A model generated the notes under the pieces. The model did not search any database. It worked only from the letters and a program-made list of their open reading frames with translations, and was not told where the DNA came from. A program made the translations under genes and the position numbers. Below, piece by piece: positions 27,400 through 35,470 of a stretch of DNA of 64,000 bases; the stretch's first letter is position 1, and each line of letters begins with the position of its first letter. The DNA comes from Nocardia jinanensis (GTDB lineage Bacteria; Actinomycetota; Actinomycetes; Mycobacteriales; Mycobacteriaceae), in NCBI RefSeq assembly GCF_014645735.1, contig NZ_BMMH01000013.1:101865-165864 (forward strand). The letters run 5' to 3'.

Positions 27400-28111
27400 C
27401 GGCGGCGAGGCTGTGCCCTACGCCGAGGCCGAACGTTTCGAAGCGGCCACAGGGGCACTGGTCCTGCAGTTCTACGGCTCCAACGAAACCGGAGCGGCGA
27501 GCGCCACCACGGTCACCGACGACAGAGCGACCCGGCTGGGTACCGGTGGGCATCTGATCGGGGAGATGAATGTGCGAATCCTCGACGACGGTACGGGCGC
27601 CGGTGGCCCGGGTGTCCGGCGCGGGCAACCCGCGGTGCGGGGACCGCTCATGTCCCCCGGTTACTGGAACGACGACACCGCGAATGCCGAACTGTTCACC
27701 GACGACGGCTGGATACTGCTGGGCGATATCGTGGAAGTCGACACGGCCGACCGGCTGCGTGTGGTGGGCCGCCTGGCGGACCTGATCATCCGCGGCGGAA
27801 AGAACATCTCCGCACTCGAAGTGGAGGATTTCGTCCGCGAGCATCCGTCGGTGGAGATGGTCGCGGCTGTCGGGGTGCCGGATCCTATCTTCGGCGAACG
27901 ACTGTGTGTGGCGGTCACACTGGCCCGGGAGACCGATCACCTGACACTCACGGAACTGAACACCTGGTTGCGCGCGCAGGGGATCACCCGGGAATACCTA
28001 CCGGAACGACTACGAATATTCGGGCAGATGCCCCTGGCACCGGGCGGGAAGATCGCGAAAGCTCAGGTCAAGGAACTGATCGCGCTCAGCACAGGAGATA
28101 ACGATGGCTGA
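27390..28111 (+). pseudogene. 5'-truncated acyl-CoA ligase (AMP-binding family)
   Basis: Only the C-terminal half remains: VMFTGGEAVPYAEAERFE, then LQFYGSNETGA (adenylate-binding), GWILLGDIVEVD, GRLADLIIRGGKNISALEVEDFV (hinge) and PLAPGGKIAKAQV (A10 Lys). The N-terminal region with the P-loop TSGTTGxPKG is missing. ATG 27390 could start a 240-aa product, but no SD is seen. Upstream sequence switches directly into the antisense P450 remnant. The stop overlaps the next SDR gene by 8 bp, so some transcription through it may still be useful. Confidence 0.75.
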
Positions 28112-28955
28112 TCGTAGGACCGGAAGTGACCTCGGCGGCCGTACCGCGATCGTCACGGGCGCCGCGCGGGGCCAGGGGCGCGCCGTCGCGCGGGCGCTCG
28201 CCCGGCGCGGCGCTACCGTCTGGCTCGCCGATCTGTGCGCGCCCAGCGATACCGCCCCCTATCCGCTGGCGACAAGTGACGATCTCGCCGAGACGGCCCA
28301 CCTGATCGAGAACGACGGCGGGCACTGCCACCCGTCGGTACTCGACGTCCGGGAATCCACCGCTGTATCGTCCTTCGCCGACGCCGTCGCCGCGCAGTCG
28401 GGCGGTATCGACATACTCGTCACCTGCGCCGGTATCGTCGGATTCGCGCCGGTCACCGAACTCACCGACACCATGTGGGCCGATATGCTCGCGACGAACC
28501 TGACCGGGACCTTCCACTGCATCCGGGCGGTACTGCCCCATATGCGCGCCGCCGGTTCGGGCAGGATCGTGGCCATCTCGTCGATGAGCGGCCGCCAGGG
28601 GACCCCGAACCTCGCCCATTACTCCGCGTCGAAATGGGGTGTGATCGGCCTCGTCAAGTCCGTCGCCCTCGAATACGCGGAAAGCGGTGTGACAGCGAAT
28701 ATCGTGTGCCCTACCAATGTGGACACACCGATGCTGCACAACCCGGCTCTGTATTCGTTGTTCGCCCCCGATCTCGAGAATCCCGCCCGAGAAGACGTCG
28801 AGGACCGCTACGCGCGGATGAGCCCTATGCGAATCCCGTGGTGCCCACCCGAGGCGATCGCCGACGCGGTCGATCATCTCGTCGGTGAATCCGGGCGCTA
28901 TATCACCGGATCGGTTCTCGATATCGGGCTCGGGGCGACCGCCCGCATGCCGTGA
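28104..28955 (+). CDS. Mycofactocin-type SDR oxidoreductase
   Basis: 283 aa classical short-chain dehydrogenase: TGAARGQGRAVA (cofactor), CAGIVGFAP, catalytic Ser in ISSMSG and Tyr/Lys in YSASKWG. The GQGR glycine loop, the insertion YPLATSDDLAETAHLIE after the second strand and the C-terminal extension are features of the mycofactocin-dependent SDR subgroup, which keeps its nicotinamide bound and passes electrons to mycofactocin. Strong AGGAGA SD; overlaps the ligase remnant by 8 bp. Likely an alcohol dehydrogenase for a terpenoid or steroid-like substrate. Confidence 0.85.
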   Translation: MADRRTGSDLGGRTAIVTGAARGQGRAVARALARRGATVWLADLCAPSDTAPYPLATSDDLAETAHLIENDGGHCHPSVLDVRESTAVSSFADAVAAQSGGIDILVTCAGIVGFAPVTELTDTMWADMLATNLTGTFHCIRAVLPHMRAAGSGRIVAISSMSGRQGTPNLAHYSASKWGVIGLVKSVALEYAESGVTANIVCPTNVDTPMLHNPALYSLFAPDLENPAREDVEDRYARMSPMRIPWCPPEAIADAVDHLVGESGRYITGSVLDIGLGATARMP

Positions 28956-29201
28956 GACCGAACCCGGGCGTGGGTTCGTAGTCCGGCCCTCGCCACCGCC
29001 GCCCACCCCTGGGACCGGCGCCCGAGCAGCCGTGCCGCGAGTCGGAGCCACCGGCCGGAGCGGTCATCCGAGCCCGCGGGCAGGCCGCCGCCGACCCGGT
29101 TGTCGCCGGCTCGGTGGCCGTCGCGCAGACTCGGATCACGGGACCGCGCACGAATTCGCGACCGACGTCCCGGACCGGAAACCCCTGAACCGGAGGTCTG
29201 T

Positions 29202-29972
29202 ATGAGCGCGACGAGTATCGAGAGCATTCTGATCGGCAGCTCCGCCCCCGACCGGCTACGCGCGTGGTACGCCCAGGTCCTGGGTGTCTCCATCGATATC
29301 GACGGATTTCTCGACTTCGGCTGTGTGAGCGTCCTGGCCGATGCCCGTGACGATATCGCCCCGCGCACCGCCGAACCGGGGCGGGTGATCATCAACTATC
29401 ACGTCCCGGATATCCACGCCGCCGCGCGGCGGCTCGAGGCATTCGAAGTGCCCTGGGTGTCCGGTGTGGAATACCGCGATGCCGGACTCTGGTTCGCCAC
29501 GGTCGAGGACCCTGACGGAAACTATGTCCAGCTGATCCAGACCACACCCACCTACTGGACCGAGAAGCGGAAACGCGCCGGCCTTGCCGCCGGCCCGCTG
29601 GATCACGCCCGGGCGGCGGTTCGGCTGCCGGCCCGAGATCTCGACCGGGCCCGCCGCTGGTACGCGCAGCGGCTCGGACTGGAACCGGTCGAGGAACGCG
29701 AGGGCGGGCTGCGCTACCGGTGCGGCGGTACCGAATTCGTCGTCTTCGCCTCGACCGGACGGGCCTCGGGCGACCACACCCAGATGGGTTTCACAGTGCC
29801 CGATCTCGATCTGGCCGTCACGCAACTGCGGGAACGCGGTGTGGAATTCGAGGGCGAGATCATCGAGGTGCCCGGCAACTACCCGTCGACCGGTGCGTCC
29901 GGTGAACGCGCCACCTGGTTCCGGGACAGCGAGGGCAACCTGCTCGGTCTGGGCCAGTACAGCTACGACTGA
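29202..29972 (+). CDS. Two-domain VOC (glyoxalase/dioxygenase fold) protein
   Basis: 256 aa, two vicinal-oxygen-chelate modules: residues about 5-115 (WYAQVLGVSIDID, WFATVEDPDGNYVQLIQ) and about 130-255 (WYAQRLGLEPVEEREGG, TWFRDSEGNLLGLGQY). Each ends with the Glu/Gln metal-ligand strand. ATG 29202 has CGGAGG upstream. Could be a ring-cleavage-type or isomerase-type enzyme; the substrate is unknown. It follows the SDR after 246 bp in which no gene was seen. Confidence 0.85.
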   Translation: MSATSIESILIGSSAPDRLRAWYAQVLGVSIDIDGFLDFGCVSVLADARDDIAPRTAEPGRVIINYHVPDIHAAARRLEAFEVPWVSGVEYRDAGLWFATVEDPDGNYVQLIQTTPTYWTEKRKRAGLAAGPLDHARAAVRLPARDLDRARRWYAQRLGLEPVEEREGGLRYRCGGTEFVVFASTGRASGDHTQMGFTVPDLDLAVTQLRERGVEFEGEIIEVPGNYPSTGASGERATWFRDSEGNLLGLGQYSYD

Positions 29973-30073
29973 CCGGCCGCAACCGGCCCGGGCACACCGC
30001 CTGCCCGCCGCGTCCGCGTGCCACCGACGACCCACGGGTAAACCGCGGACCACGGGTTGTCGGGCGGCATCGA

Positions 30074-30079
30074 TAGTCT
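30074..30079 (+). promoter_or_regulatory. -10 box of a probable leaderless promoter
   Basis: TAGTCT, then 6 nt, then ATG 30086; no SD. Confidence 0.45.
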
Positions 30080-30085
30080 GCCGGA

Positions 30086-30757
30086 ATGGTCAGAACGGAT
30101 CCGGCACTGCGGCGGCTGCTGCGCGACACCGGAAAGTTGCTACAACCGTACGGCTTCGACGGCACCGAAGCCCCTTGGGTGCGGATCGAACCGGACGGCG
30201 TCGCGTCCGTCGGCCGCACCAGGGTGTCCCGCACCTGGGCCGATGGTCAGCAGGTCCTGAAATTCGGCCTGCATCTCGATGCCACCCCGAGGACGTGGTG
30301 GGAATTCGGCAACTGGCGCAACGAACAACACGGTATGCCGCCCATACCGCTGGAGAAGGCGAGCGGCCCCGCACTGATCGACGACCACAGGCTGCCCGAG
30401 GAGCTCATCCGGCCGTGGTCCCTGCGAGTCGATCCGGACCAGCCGGGCGGGCACGCCCTGCAGTCCGATATCGACACCATCCGCGCGGAACTCCCCCGGC
30501 GCGTACACGCCTACGCGCGCCGGGCGATCGCGCTGGCCGACCCCGACCGCTACCTCGACGAACTCCTGGCGCAACCGGGGGCGCGGATCGGTACCCGGGA
30601 GGCGGTCGTCGTCCTGCTCGCCGATCGCGGGCCCGGGGCCCGTCTCGACGAGGCGATCCACCGGCTCCGGGATTGTGTCGCGCAACGAGCGTCCTCACCC
30701 TTCACGGAGGACGTCATCGAGTTCGCGCGGATCCGGTCCGCCGCCGCCGTCGTCTGA
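30086..30757 (+). CDS. Hypothetical protein, 223 aa
   Basis: Not recognised with certainty. It opens with LRRLLRDTGKLLQPYGFDGTEAPWVRIEPDGVASVGRTR and continues with FGLHLDATPRTWWEFGNWRNEQHG; this layout resembles small DUF4304-like proteins with a beta-rich N-terminal part. The C-terminal half is helical. No signal peptide or membrane segment. Probably leaderless, with TAGTCT 6 nt upstream. Confidence 0.65.
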   Translation: MVRTDPALRRLLRDTGKLLQPYGFDGTEAPWVRIEPDGVASVGRTRVSRTWADGQQVLKFGLHLDATPRTWWEFGNWRNEQHGMPPIPLEKASGPALIDDHRLPEELIRPWSLRVDPDQPGGHALQSDIDTIRAELPRRVHAYARRAIALADPDRYLDELLAQPGARIGTREAVVVLLADRGPGARLDEAIHRLRDCVAQRASSPFTEDVIEFARIRSAAAVV

Positions 30758-30841
30758 CAAGTACCGCACCGGATAATCCGCCCAGGGGCCGGGCTGCCCA
30801 CGCGACCGCGCACTCGGGATCTCCACCCGTGGCAAGGCCGG

Positions 30842-31084
30842 TCAGCGGCGGAACCATCGCCGCGTCCGGCCGCGCAGCCGGGCCCGAAGCGATTCCCGTT
30901 CCGGGAGTTCGACGGCCGCCTCGGCGGCCACCGCCTGGGCGAACCGGGCATGCAACTGTTCGCGGACCTCGTCCGGAGTGTAGGCGCGGCGGCGGCGTTC
31001 GGCGCGCACCACCACCACACCGGTCGCGACCACACCGGCCGCTCCCGCCAAACCCAATACCTTCCACCACCTCATAGACCTCAT
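30842..31084 (-). CDS. Small single-span membrane protein, 80 aa
   Basis: One hydrophobic helix near the N-terminus (VLGLAGAAGVVATGVVVV, about residues 9-26) is followed by a basic patch RAERRRRAYTPDEVREQLHARFAQA and a basic tail ending RGRTRRWFRR. Topology is N-out or signal-anchor. ATG 31084 or 31075 may start it; neither has a clear SD. Divergent from the papain-like amidase gene with only 18 bp between, so the two share a promoter region. Function unknown. Confidence 0.6.
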   Translation of the reverse strand: MRSMRWWKVLGLAGAAGVVATGVVVVRAERRRRAYTPDEVREQLHARFAQAVAAEAAVELPERESLRARLRGRTRRWFRR

Positions 31085-31090
31085 AGCGCA

Positions 31091-31096
31091 TAGGCT
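31091..31096 (+). promoter_or_regulatory. -10 box of a probable leaderless promoter
   Basis: TAGGCT, then 6 nt, then ATG 31103; no SD. Confidence 0.5.
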
Positions 31097-31102
31097 ACTT
31101 CC

Positions 31103-31759
31103 ATGGCAGGTGCGGATCTCGATCTCGACCGGGCTGTCGAGATCACCAGGACCGGGGATATCTGGTTGTTCCGTGGGCATTCCACGGCCGACCGGATGAT
31201 CCGGATGACGACCAACAGTCCGGTCAACCACGTGGGAATGTCGGTGGTGATCGACGATCTCCCGGCGCTGATCTGGCACGCGGAACTCGGACGGTCGCTA
31301 CCGGATATGTGGTCGGGCACCGCACACCGCGGCGCCCAGCTGCACAATCTGCGCGACGCGGTGATGGTCTGGGCCAACCGCTACGGTCAGCAGGCATGGC
31401 TGCGCCAGCTGGAACCGCCCGCCAGCCGGGAGATGGAGGACGGCATGCTGCGCACCGTCGCGCGCCTCGACGGCACACCCTTCCCGTCGACAGCGGCCCT
31501 GGCCGGGCGCTGGTTCCGCGGCCGTGTCCGCCTACCTCGCCGGCGCTCCCGCCCACCGGCCGCGCGCGAGGTGGAGAACGCCTACTGCGCGGAGATCGTG
31601 GCAACGACGTACCAGGCGATGGGGCTGCTACCGGATACCCGCAGCCCCGACTGGTACGATCCCGGCCGTTTCTGGAGCGGAGATCGTTTGCAGCTCAACG
31701 GCGGTCATACACTCAGCGGTGAGATCGCCGTCCACGCACCGCCCGACCCGGCGAACTGA
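31103..31759 (+). CDS. YiiX-like permuted papain-fold amidase
   Basis: 218 aa. The permuted NlpC/P60 order is visible: an early GDIWLFRGHSTADRMIRM, the catalytic His in NHVGMSVVID (about residue 38) and a late catalytic Cys in NAYCAEIVATTYQAMG (about residue 158). Such enzymes hydrolyse amide or thioester bonds in lipids or peptides. There is no clear signal peptide. Probably leaderless. Divergent from a small membrane protein. Confidence 0.8.
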   Translation: MAGADLDLDRAVEITRTGDIWLFRGHSTADRMIRMTTNSPVNHVGMSVVIDDLPALIWHAELGRSLPDMWSGTAHRGAQLHNLRDAVMVWANRYGQQAWLRQLEPPASREMEDGMLRTVARLDGTPFPSTAALAGRWFRGRVRLPRRRSRPPAAREVENAYCAEIVATTYQAMGLLPDTRSPDWYDPGRFWSGDRLQLNGGHTLSGEIAVHAPPDPAN

Positions 31760-31802
31760 TCGCCGCCGGGAACGGCCGGCCGCACGCGGTGGTTTCCGGG
31801 CG

Positions 31803-32129
31803 CTAGCCGGCGGCGCGCTGATAGGCGTCCAGCACCACCCCGGGAATGCGACCGCGGTCGGGTATCTCGTGCCCGTTGCGCCGGGCCCACTCCCGCACCG
31901 TCTTCGCCGATTGCGGCCGGTCCGGCGTCAGCCCCTTCGCCCGGCGCGGCCTGCCGACTCTCCGCGCGAACGGAATCCATTTGTCCAGAGCCGCGCGGAA
32001 CTCCCGCGCGTTCACCTCGGAAAGGTCGATCTCGTACAGGAGTCCGTCGACCCCGAACGACAGCGTCTCCGCTGCGGCGGATTCGCCGTCCAGATCATCG
32101 ACCATCGTGACTACTACCCTGCGCGCCAC
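31803..32129 (-). CDS. lsr2: Lsr2-family nucleoid-associated protein
   Basis: 108 aa, typical Lsr2 length. The N-terminal dimerisation half contains VVVTMVDDLDG, ETLSFGVDGLLYEIDLSEVNAREFRAAL. The C-terminal DNA-binding half has VREWARRNGHEIPDRGRIPGVVLDAY, with the minor-groove RGR at 92-94. Lsr2 bridges and silences AT-rich, often foreign, DNA. Start GTG 32129 has GAAGGGA upstream. It resembles a second Lsr2 paralogue more than the canonical short-linker form: the linker between halves is basic (RRVGRPRRAKGLTPDRPQSAK). Confidence 0.92.
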   Translation of the reverse strand: MARRVVVTMVDDLDGESAAAETLSFGVDGLLYEIDLSEVNAREFRAALDKWIPFARRVGRPRRAKGLTPDRPQSAKTVREWARRNGHEIPDRGRIPGVVLDAYQRAAG

Positions 32130-32454
32130 ACACACATCCCTTCACTCACTACACCACCGGCCGACCCGGCACGCGACACCGTACTGGCCCCACCCCGTAA
32201 TACCGCCTCAGAAACGCTGAGAAACCAATGAGAAAGAGGCACTTGGACTCTCGTCCGACAACGGATACAGACAACCACACCCCGGCGCGGGCGGCCGACC
32301 TGGCCGGGAAGACGTCGACGCCGTCGTAACCGGCAGCGTTCCCAGCTCCGGCCGCGGTGGCCGCCACCTCGGAATATATCGGTCACTCCAGCCCCCGAGC
32401 GCTTCGAACGCCGCGCGCAGCGCGCGTTCCCGCGCCGTGCCCGCAGTTCCGGGG

Positions 32455-32745
32455 TTTCTCGACGGCCGCACGATGATCATGGCCGGGGATGCCGAACAGA
32501 AGTTCGTCGCGTATCCGATCGGCGATGCGATCAATTTCATCGCCGAACGACGCACCGGTGGTTTCCACAGCGGGGAGGCCGACTGGAATCGCGCGGTCGA
32601 CCCGTCGGACTACTACTTCCGTCTCGTCGTACAACTGGAGACCTCCCGGGCCGACCTCGCGGAGCTGCTGGAGCGCTCCCTGTTCGTGGCTTCCGCGATC
32701 CGGCAGGCGGATCGGGTCCGCTACACCGCCTACCGCGTCACCTGA
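32455..32745 (+). pseudogene. Fragment of an FAD-dependent monooxygenase
   Basis: FLDGRTMIMAGDAEQKFVAYPIGDAINFIAERRTGG, followed by ADWNRAVDP, matches the middle of UbiH-type flavin monooxygenases. The N-terminal FAD-binding GxGxxG part and the C-terminal GDAAHP part are absent; after about 32605 the frame continues with unrelated sequence to a stop at 32745. No SD or plausible start is seen. The roughly 300 bp before it, upstream of lsr2, hold no recognisable gene. Confidence 0.5.
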
Positions 32746-32789
32746 CAGGGCACGCCTGCCTGTCGGCATCCGCCGGCAGGCGCCGCCGA

Positions 32790-33164
32790 TCAGGTCGCGG
32801 GCCTGCTGTCGGTGTCCGGACGCGCCTGCGCTGTCAGGAATCGGAGCATGCGATCGGCGGCTTCGTCCGCGGTGTGCCCGTCCCATGCCACGGGCACCCG
32901 CCGTTCGGGAATCCGGAACAGACCCCAGTGCCGCATCCGGTAGTGGTTGGCTATCTGCCCGGTCGGCAGCGTCGCGTACACGACGAACCAACCGCCGCCG
33001 AGACAGAGTTCGCCGTCGCTGTGCCGAATACTCTTGTGGACGTCGTACCGCCCGCCACGTGCCCATTCGTTGAACACGAGTGCGTTGTACAGCATCCGGT
33101 AGTGGTACAGCTCGGCGAATGTATGGATGCCGTCGCTGGTGTTCTCGTCGGTCTCGCCGTACAC
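32790..33164 (-). CDS. WDGH-motif protein of phage-protein type
   Basis: 124 aa. SDGIHTFAELYHYRMLYNALVF, IRHSDGELCLGGGWFVVYATLPTGQIANHYR, and VAWDGHTADEAADRMLRFL form a layout I associate with small proteins of actinobacteriophages. No catalytic motif is evident. It may be a phage-derived remnant kept as a gene. Isolated between two plus-strand features. Confidence 0.65.
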   Translation of the reverse strand: MYGETDENTSDGIHTFAELYHYRMLYNALVFNEWARGGRYDVHKSIRHSDGELCLGGGWFVVYATLPTGQIANHYRMRHWGLFRIPERRVPVAWDGHTADEAADRMLRFLTAQARPDTDSRPAT

Positions 33165-33213
33165 GCCGCCTCCCGATGCTCACTCTGGTAACCGGACGAA
33201 TACCCGGTCCGGC

Positions 33214-33219
33214 TACCAT
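33214..33219 (+). promoter_or_regulatory. -10 box of a probable leaderless promoter
   Basis: TACCAT, then 8 nt, then ATG 33228; no SD. Confidence 0.45.
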
Positions 33220-33227
33220 TCGACGCG

Positions 33228-34196
33228 ATGCATATCGACTCGATGCTCGATTCGCTGGACGGGCTTTCGGTGGGGGACGCGCTGGGGCAGCAGTTTCCCG
33301 TCATGCGCCGGTCCGTCGCGGATCTCCGGGCAGGTGACCTTCCTACCGAGCGGCTGTGGGCGTGGACCGACGACACCGAAATGGCGTGCAGCGTGGTCGC
33401 CGAACTCCTGCGCAACGGCGCGATCGACCAGGATCGGCTCGCCGCCGCTTTCGCGCGCCGGTTCCAGCCGCACCGTGACTACGGATTCAACACGGTCGGG
33501 GTGCTGCGCCGGATCGGTGACGGTGCGCGCTGGCGGGACGTGGCCGGGGCCCTGTTCGAGAACCAGGGCTCCCGCGGCAACGGTGCGGCCATGCGGGTCG
33601 CCCCGCTGGGCGCCTGCTACGCCGGCGACCCGGAACGGGCCGTGGCCGAAGCGATCCGGTCGGCGGAGGTCACGCATATGCATCCCGAAGGGATCGCCGG
33701 TGCGGTCGCCGTCGCGCTCGCCGCCGCTCGGGCCGCCCACGCCCGGCTGAGCGGAACCCGGCCTTCGCCAACGGAATTCATCGACTCGGTCCTCCATCAC
33801 CTGAGTGACAGTGAGACGAGCCGGTCGATCCGTCGTGCCCGCGCCCTGCTCGGTGCCGCCACACAGGAAGCCGCCGGCGAACTCGGCAACGGCTCCCGGG
33901 TCACCGCAGAGGACACAGTGCCGTTCACGATATGGGTCGCGGCAACACATCTCGGCGACTATCCGGCCGCCGTCGCCACCTGTATCGAAGCGGACGGGGA
34001 TATCGATACCACCGGAGCCATAGTCGGCGGGATCGTCGCCGCCCACACCGGTAGCCGCCCCGGAACCGGTGTGCCGCAGTGGTGGCTCACCGCGCGGGAG
34101 CCGTTACCCGGCTGGTTCGACCCGGACCGCCGGCCGCCCCGGCCCCGCAGTTCGGCTTTCGGCCACGTGCGCCGCTGGTGGTCCGGCGTCTCCTGA
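33228..34196 (+). CDS. ADP-ribosylglycohydrolase family protein
   Basis: 322 aa. Fold markers are DGLSVGDALGQQFP at the start, the metal-binding WAWTDDTEMA (about residues 45-54), SRGNGAAMRVAPLG, and the C-terminal metal site EADGDIDTTGAIVGGIVAAHTG. These Mg/Mn enzymes remove ADP-ribose from proteins or small molecules; the DraG type reverses regulatory ADP-ribosylation. No ADP-ribosyltransferase or toxin gene adjoins, so the target is unknown. Probably leaderless. Confidence 0.88.
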   Translation: MHIDSMLDSLDGLSVGDALGQQFPVMRRSVADLRAGDLPTERLWAWTDDTEMACSVVAELLRNGAIDQDRLAAAFARRFQPHRDYGFNTVGVLRRIGDGARWRDVAGALFENQGSRGNGAAMRVAPLGACYAGDPERAVAEAIRSAEVTHMHPEGIAGAVAVALAAARAAHARLSGTRPSPTEFIDSVLHHLSDSETSRSIRRARALLGAATQEAAGELGNGSRVTAEDTVPFTIWVAATHLGDYPAAVATCIEADGDIDTTGAIVGGIVAAHTGSRPGTGVPQWWLTAREPLPGWFDPDRRPPRPRSSAFGHVRRWWSGVS

Positions 34197-34285
34197 AGGA
34201 ACGGCGATCGCTCCCGCGCACCGGCGGCCGCCGATATGCCGCCCGACCGGCGCACCGGACCGTTCGCGACCGCGCATCGACGAAC

Positions 34286-34639
34286 TCAGTGGATGTGGTC
34301 CTGCCAATCCGCCGGAACCCGCTCGCGCGGCCCCGGCGTGGACTGAGCGCGCGGATGTTCCCGGGGCGGTGCGAGTTCCGGCCCCGCACCGAACATCTCA
34401 TCGGTCCGGTAATCCCAGAACCAGTCCTCCCCCGGCTCGAAACTCTGCACGAACGGATGCCCGGTCGCGGTGAAATGCGCGGTGGCGTGCTGGGCGGGCG
34501 ACGAATCGCAGCACCCGATATGGCCGCACTGGGCACAGCGCCGCAGATGTACCCACCAGCCCTGCGCCTGTTCGCACTCGACACACCCCGGGCCGCTGGG
34601 CGGCACGGCCGGGTCGACCCCTTCGATGGCCTGAGACAT
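34286..34639 (-). CDS. UBP-type zinc-finger protein
   Basis: 117 aa. The ubiquitin-hydrolase-type zinc finger is intact: CVECEQAQGWWVHLRRCAQCGHIGCCD, then QHATAHFTATGHPFVQS, with Cys/His ligands in the usual order, then the WFWDYRTDEMF tail. Bacteria lack ubiquitin; these small actinobacterial forms have no known role. GGAGG favours the second of two adjacent ATGs (34639). Confidence 0.85.
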   Translation of the reverse strand: MSQAIEGVDPAVPPSGPGCVECEQAQGWWVHLRRCAQCGHIGCCDSSPAQHATAHFTATGHPFVQSFEPGEDWFWDYRTDEMFGAGPELAPPREHPRAQSTPGPRERVPADWQDHIH

Positions 34640-34943
34640 CATCTACCTCCGCAGCTCGGGACTGACCGGTGACAGCGCCGAACCCGCCATGAGGCGGGGA
34701 GCGCGGGCCGGCAGCGAGGTTTTCGAGCCGTACCGGCCACGATGCGGACCCTACCGCGTCCGCCCGGCCACTCGAACCCACGCCGGCTAATTATGCGAGG
34801 TCGTGACACCGGCGGGACCCGGGTGGGCGATTCGCACGGCTACGGCACCGGCGCGGCCGTGTTCCGTTTCGCCGGAGCACGGCCGGGTACGCGCCCGGCG
34901 AGCGCCGGCACCGGCGGAGGAAGGAGAGCATATGGCGGGCCTG
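34640..34943. other. Intergenic region without a recognisable gene
   Basis: About 300 bp between the UBP zinc-finger gene and the Cys-rich gene, both on the minus strand. It must hold the UBP promoter; no clear -35/-10, RNA or terminator was recognised. Confidence 0.4.
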
Positions 34944-35351
34944 TCAGCCGAGAGTCGCGACCAGGTCCTTGCAGGCCTGCTCGCAGCGGCGGCACGCTTC
35001 GGCGCACACCTCACAGTGCTCGTGGGAGCCGGCGTGCCGGAGACACTGTGCCCGGCACGCCCGGCACGCGGCAGCGCAGGCCTCGAGCAGCGGTCGGGTC
35101 GGCTCGGTGCGCCCGCCCGTGTGCCGGGTGAGAACGCGCCCGGTGGTCTCGCAGATCTCGGCGCAGTCGAGATTGGTGCGGATGCAGGTCACCAGATCGG
35201 CGACCGAAGATTCGCTCAGGCAGGAATCCGCGCACGCGGTGCAGACCTGCGCGCACGAATGACATTCCTCGATACATCGGATCAGGGCGGTGCGGTCCAA
35301 CCCGTCCAGATCGCGCGGGTAGAGGTCCAGCATCTCGGCCGCGTGTGTCAT
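34944..35351 (-). CDS. Cys-rich four-helix-bundle metal-binding protein (DUF326)
   Basis: 135 aa with 18 cysteines, mostly in CxxxC and CxxC spacing along amphipathic helices (CIEECHSCAQVCTACADSC, CAAACRACRAQC, HCEVCAEACRRCEQAC). This is the pattern of copper-storage four-helix bundles (Csp type). No signal peptide, so it would store Cu(I) in the cytosol. The start ATG 35351 has GAGGAG upstream. No copper regulator or exporter is next to it. Confidence 0.88.
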   Translation of the reverse strand: MTHAAEMLDLYPRDLDGLDRTALIRCIEECHSCAQVCTACADSCLSESSVADLVTCIRTNLDCAEICETTGRVLTRHTGGRTEPTRPLLEACAAACRACRAQCLRHAGSHEHCEVCAEACRRCEQACKDLVATLG

Positions 35352-35470
35352 GGTCGGCTCCTCGCTCGGTCGACGAAAGGTCATCGGCGTCCTACCCAGA
35401 GCCGAGGGCGATATACGCGCGCGCACAGACCGGCCATGGTTGTCCGGGATCGGCGTTCCGGACCGCGCGG

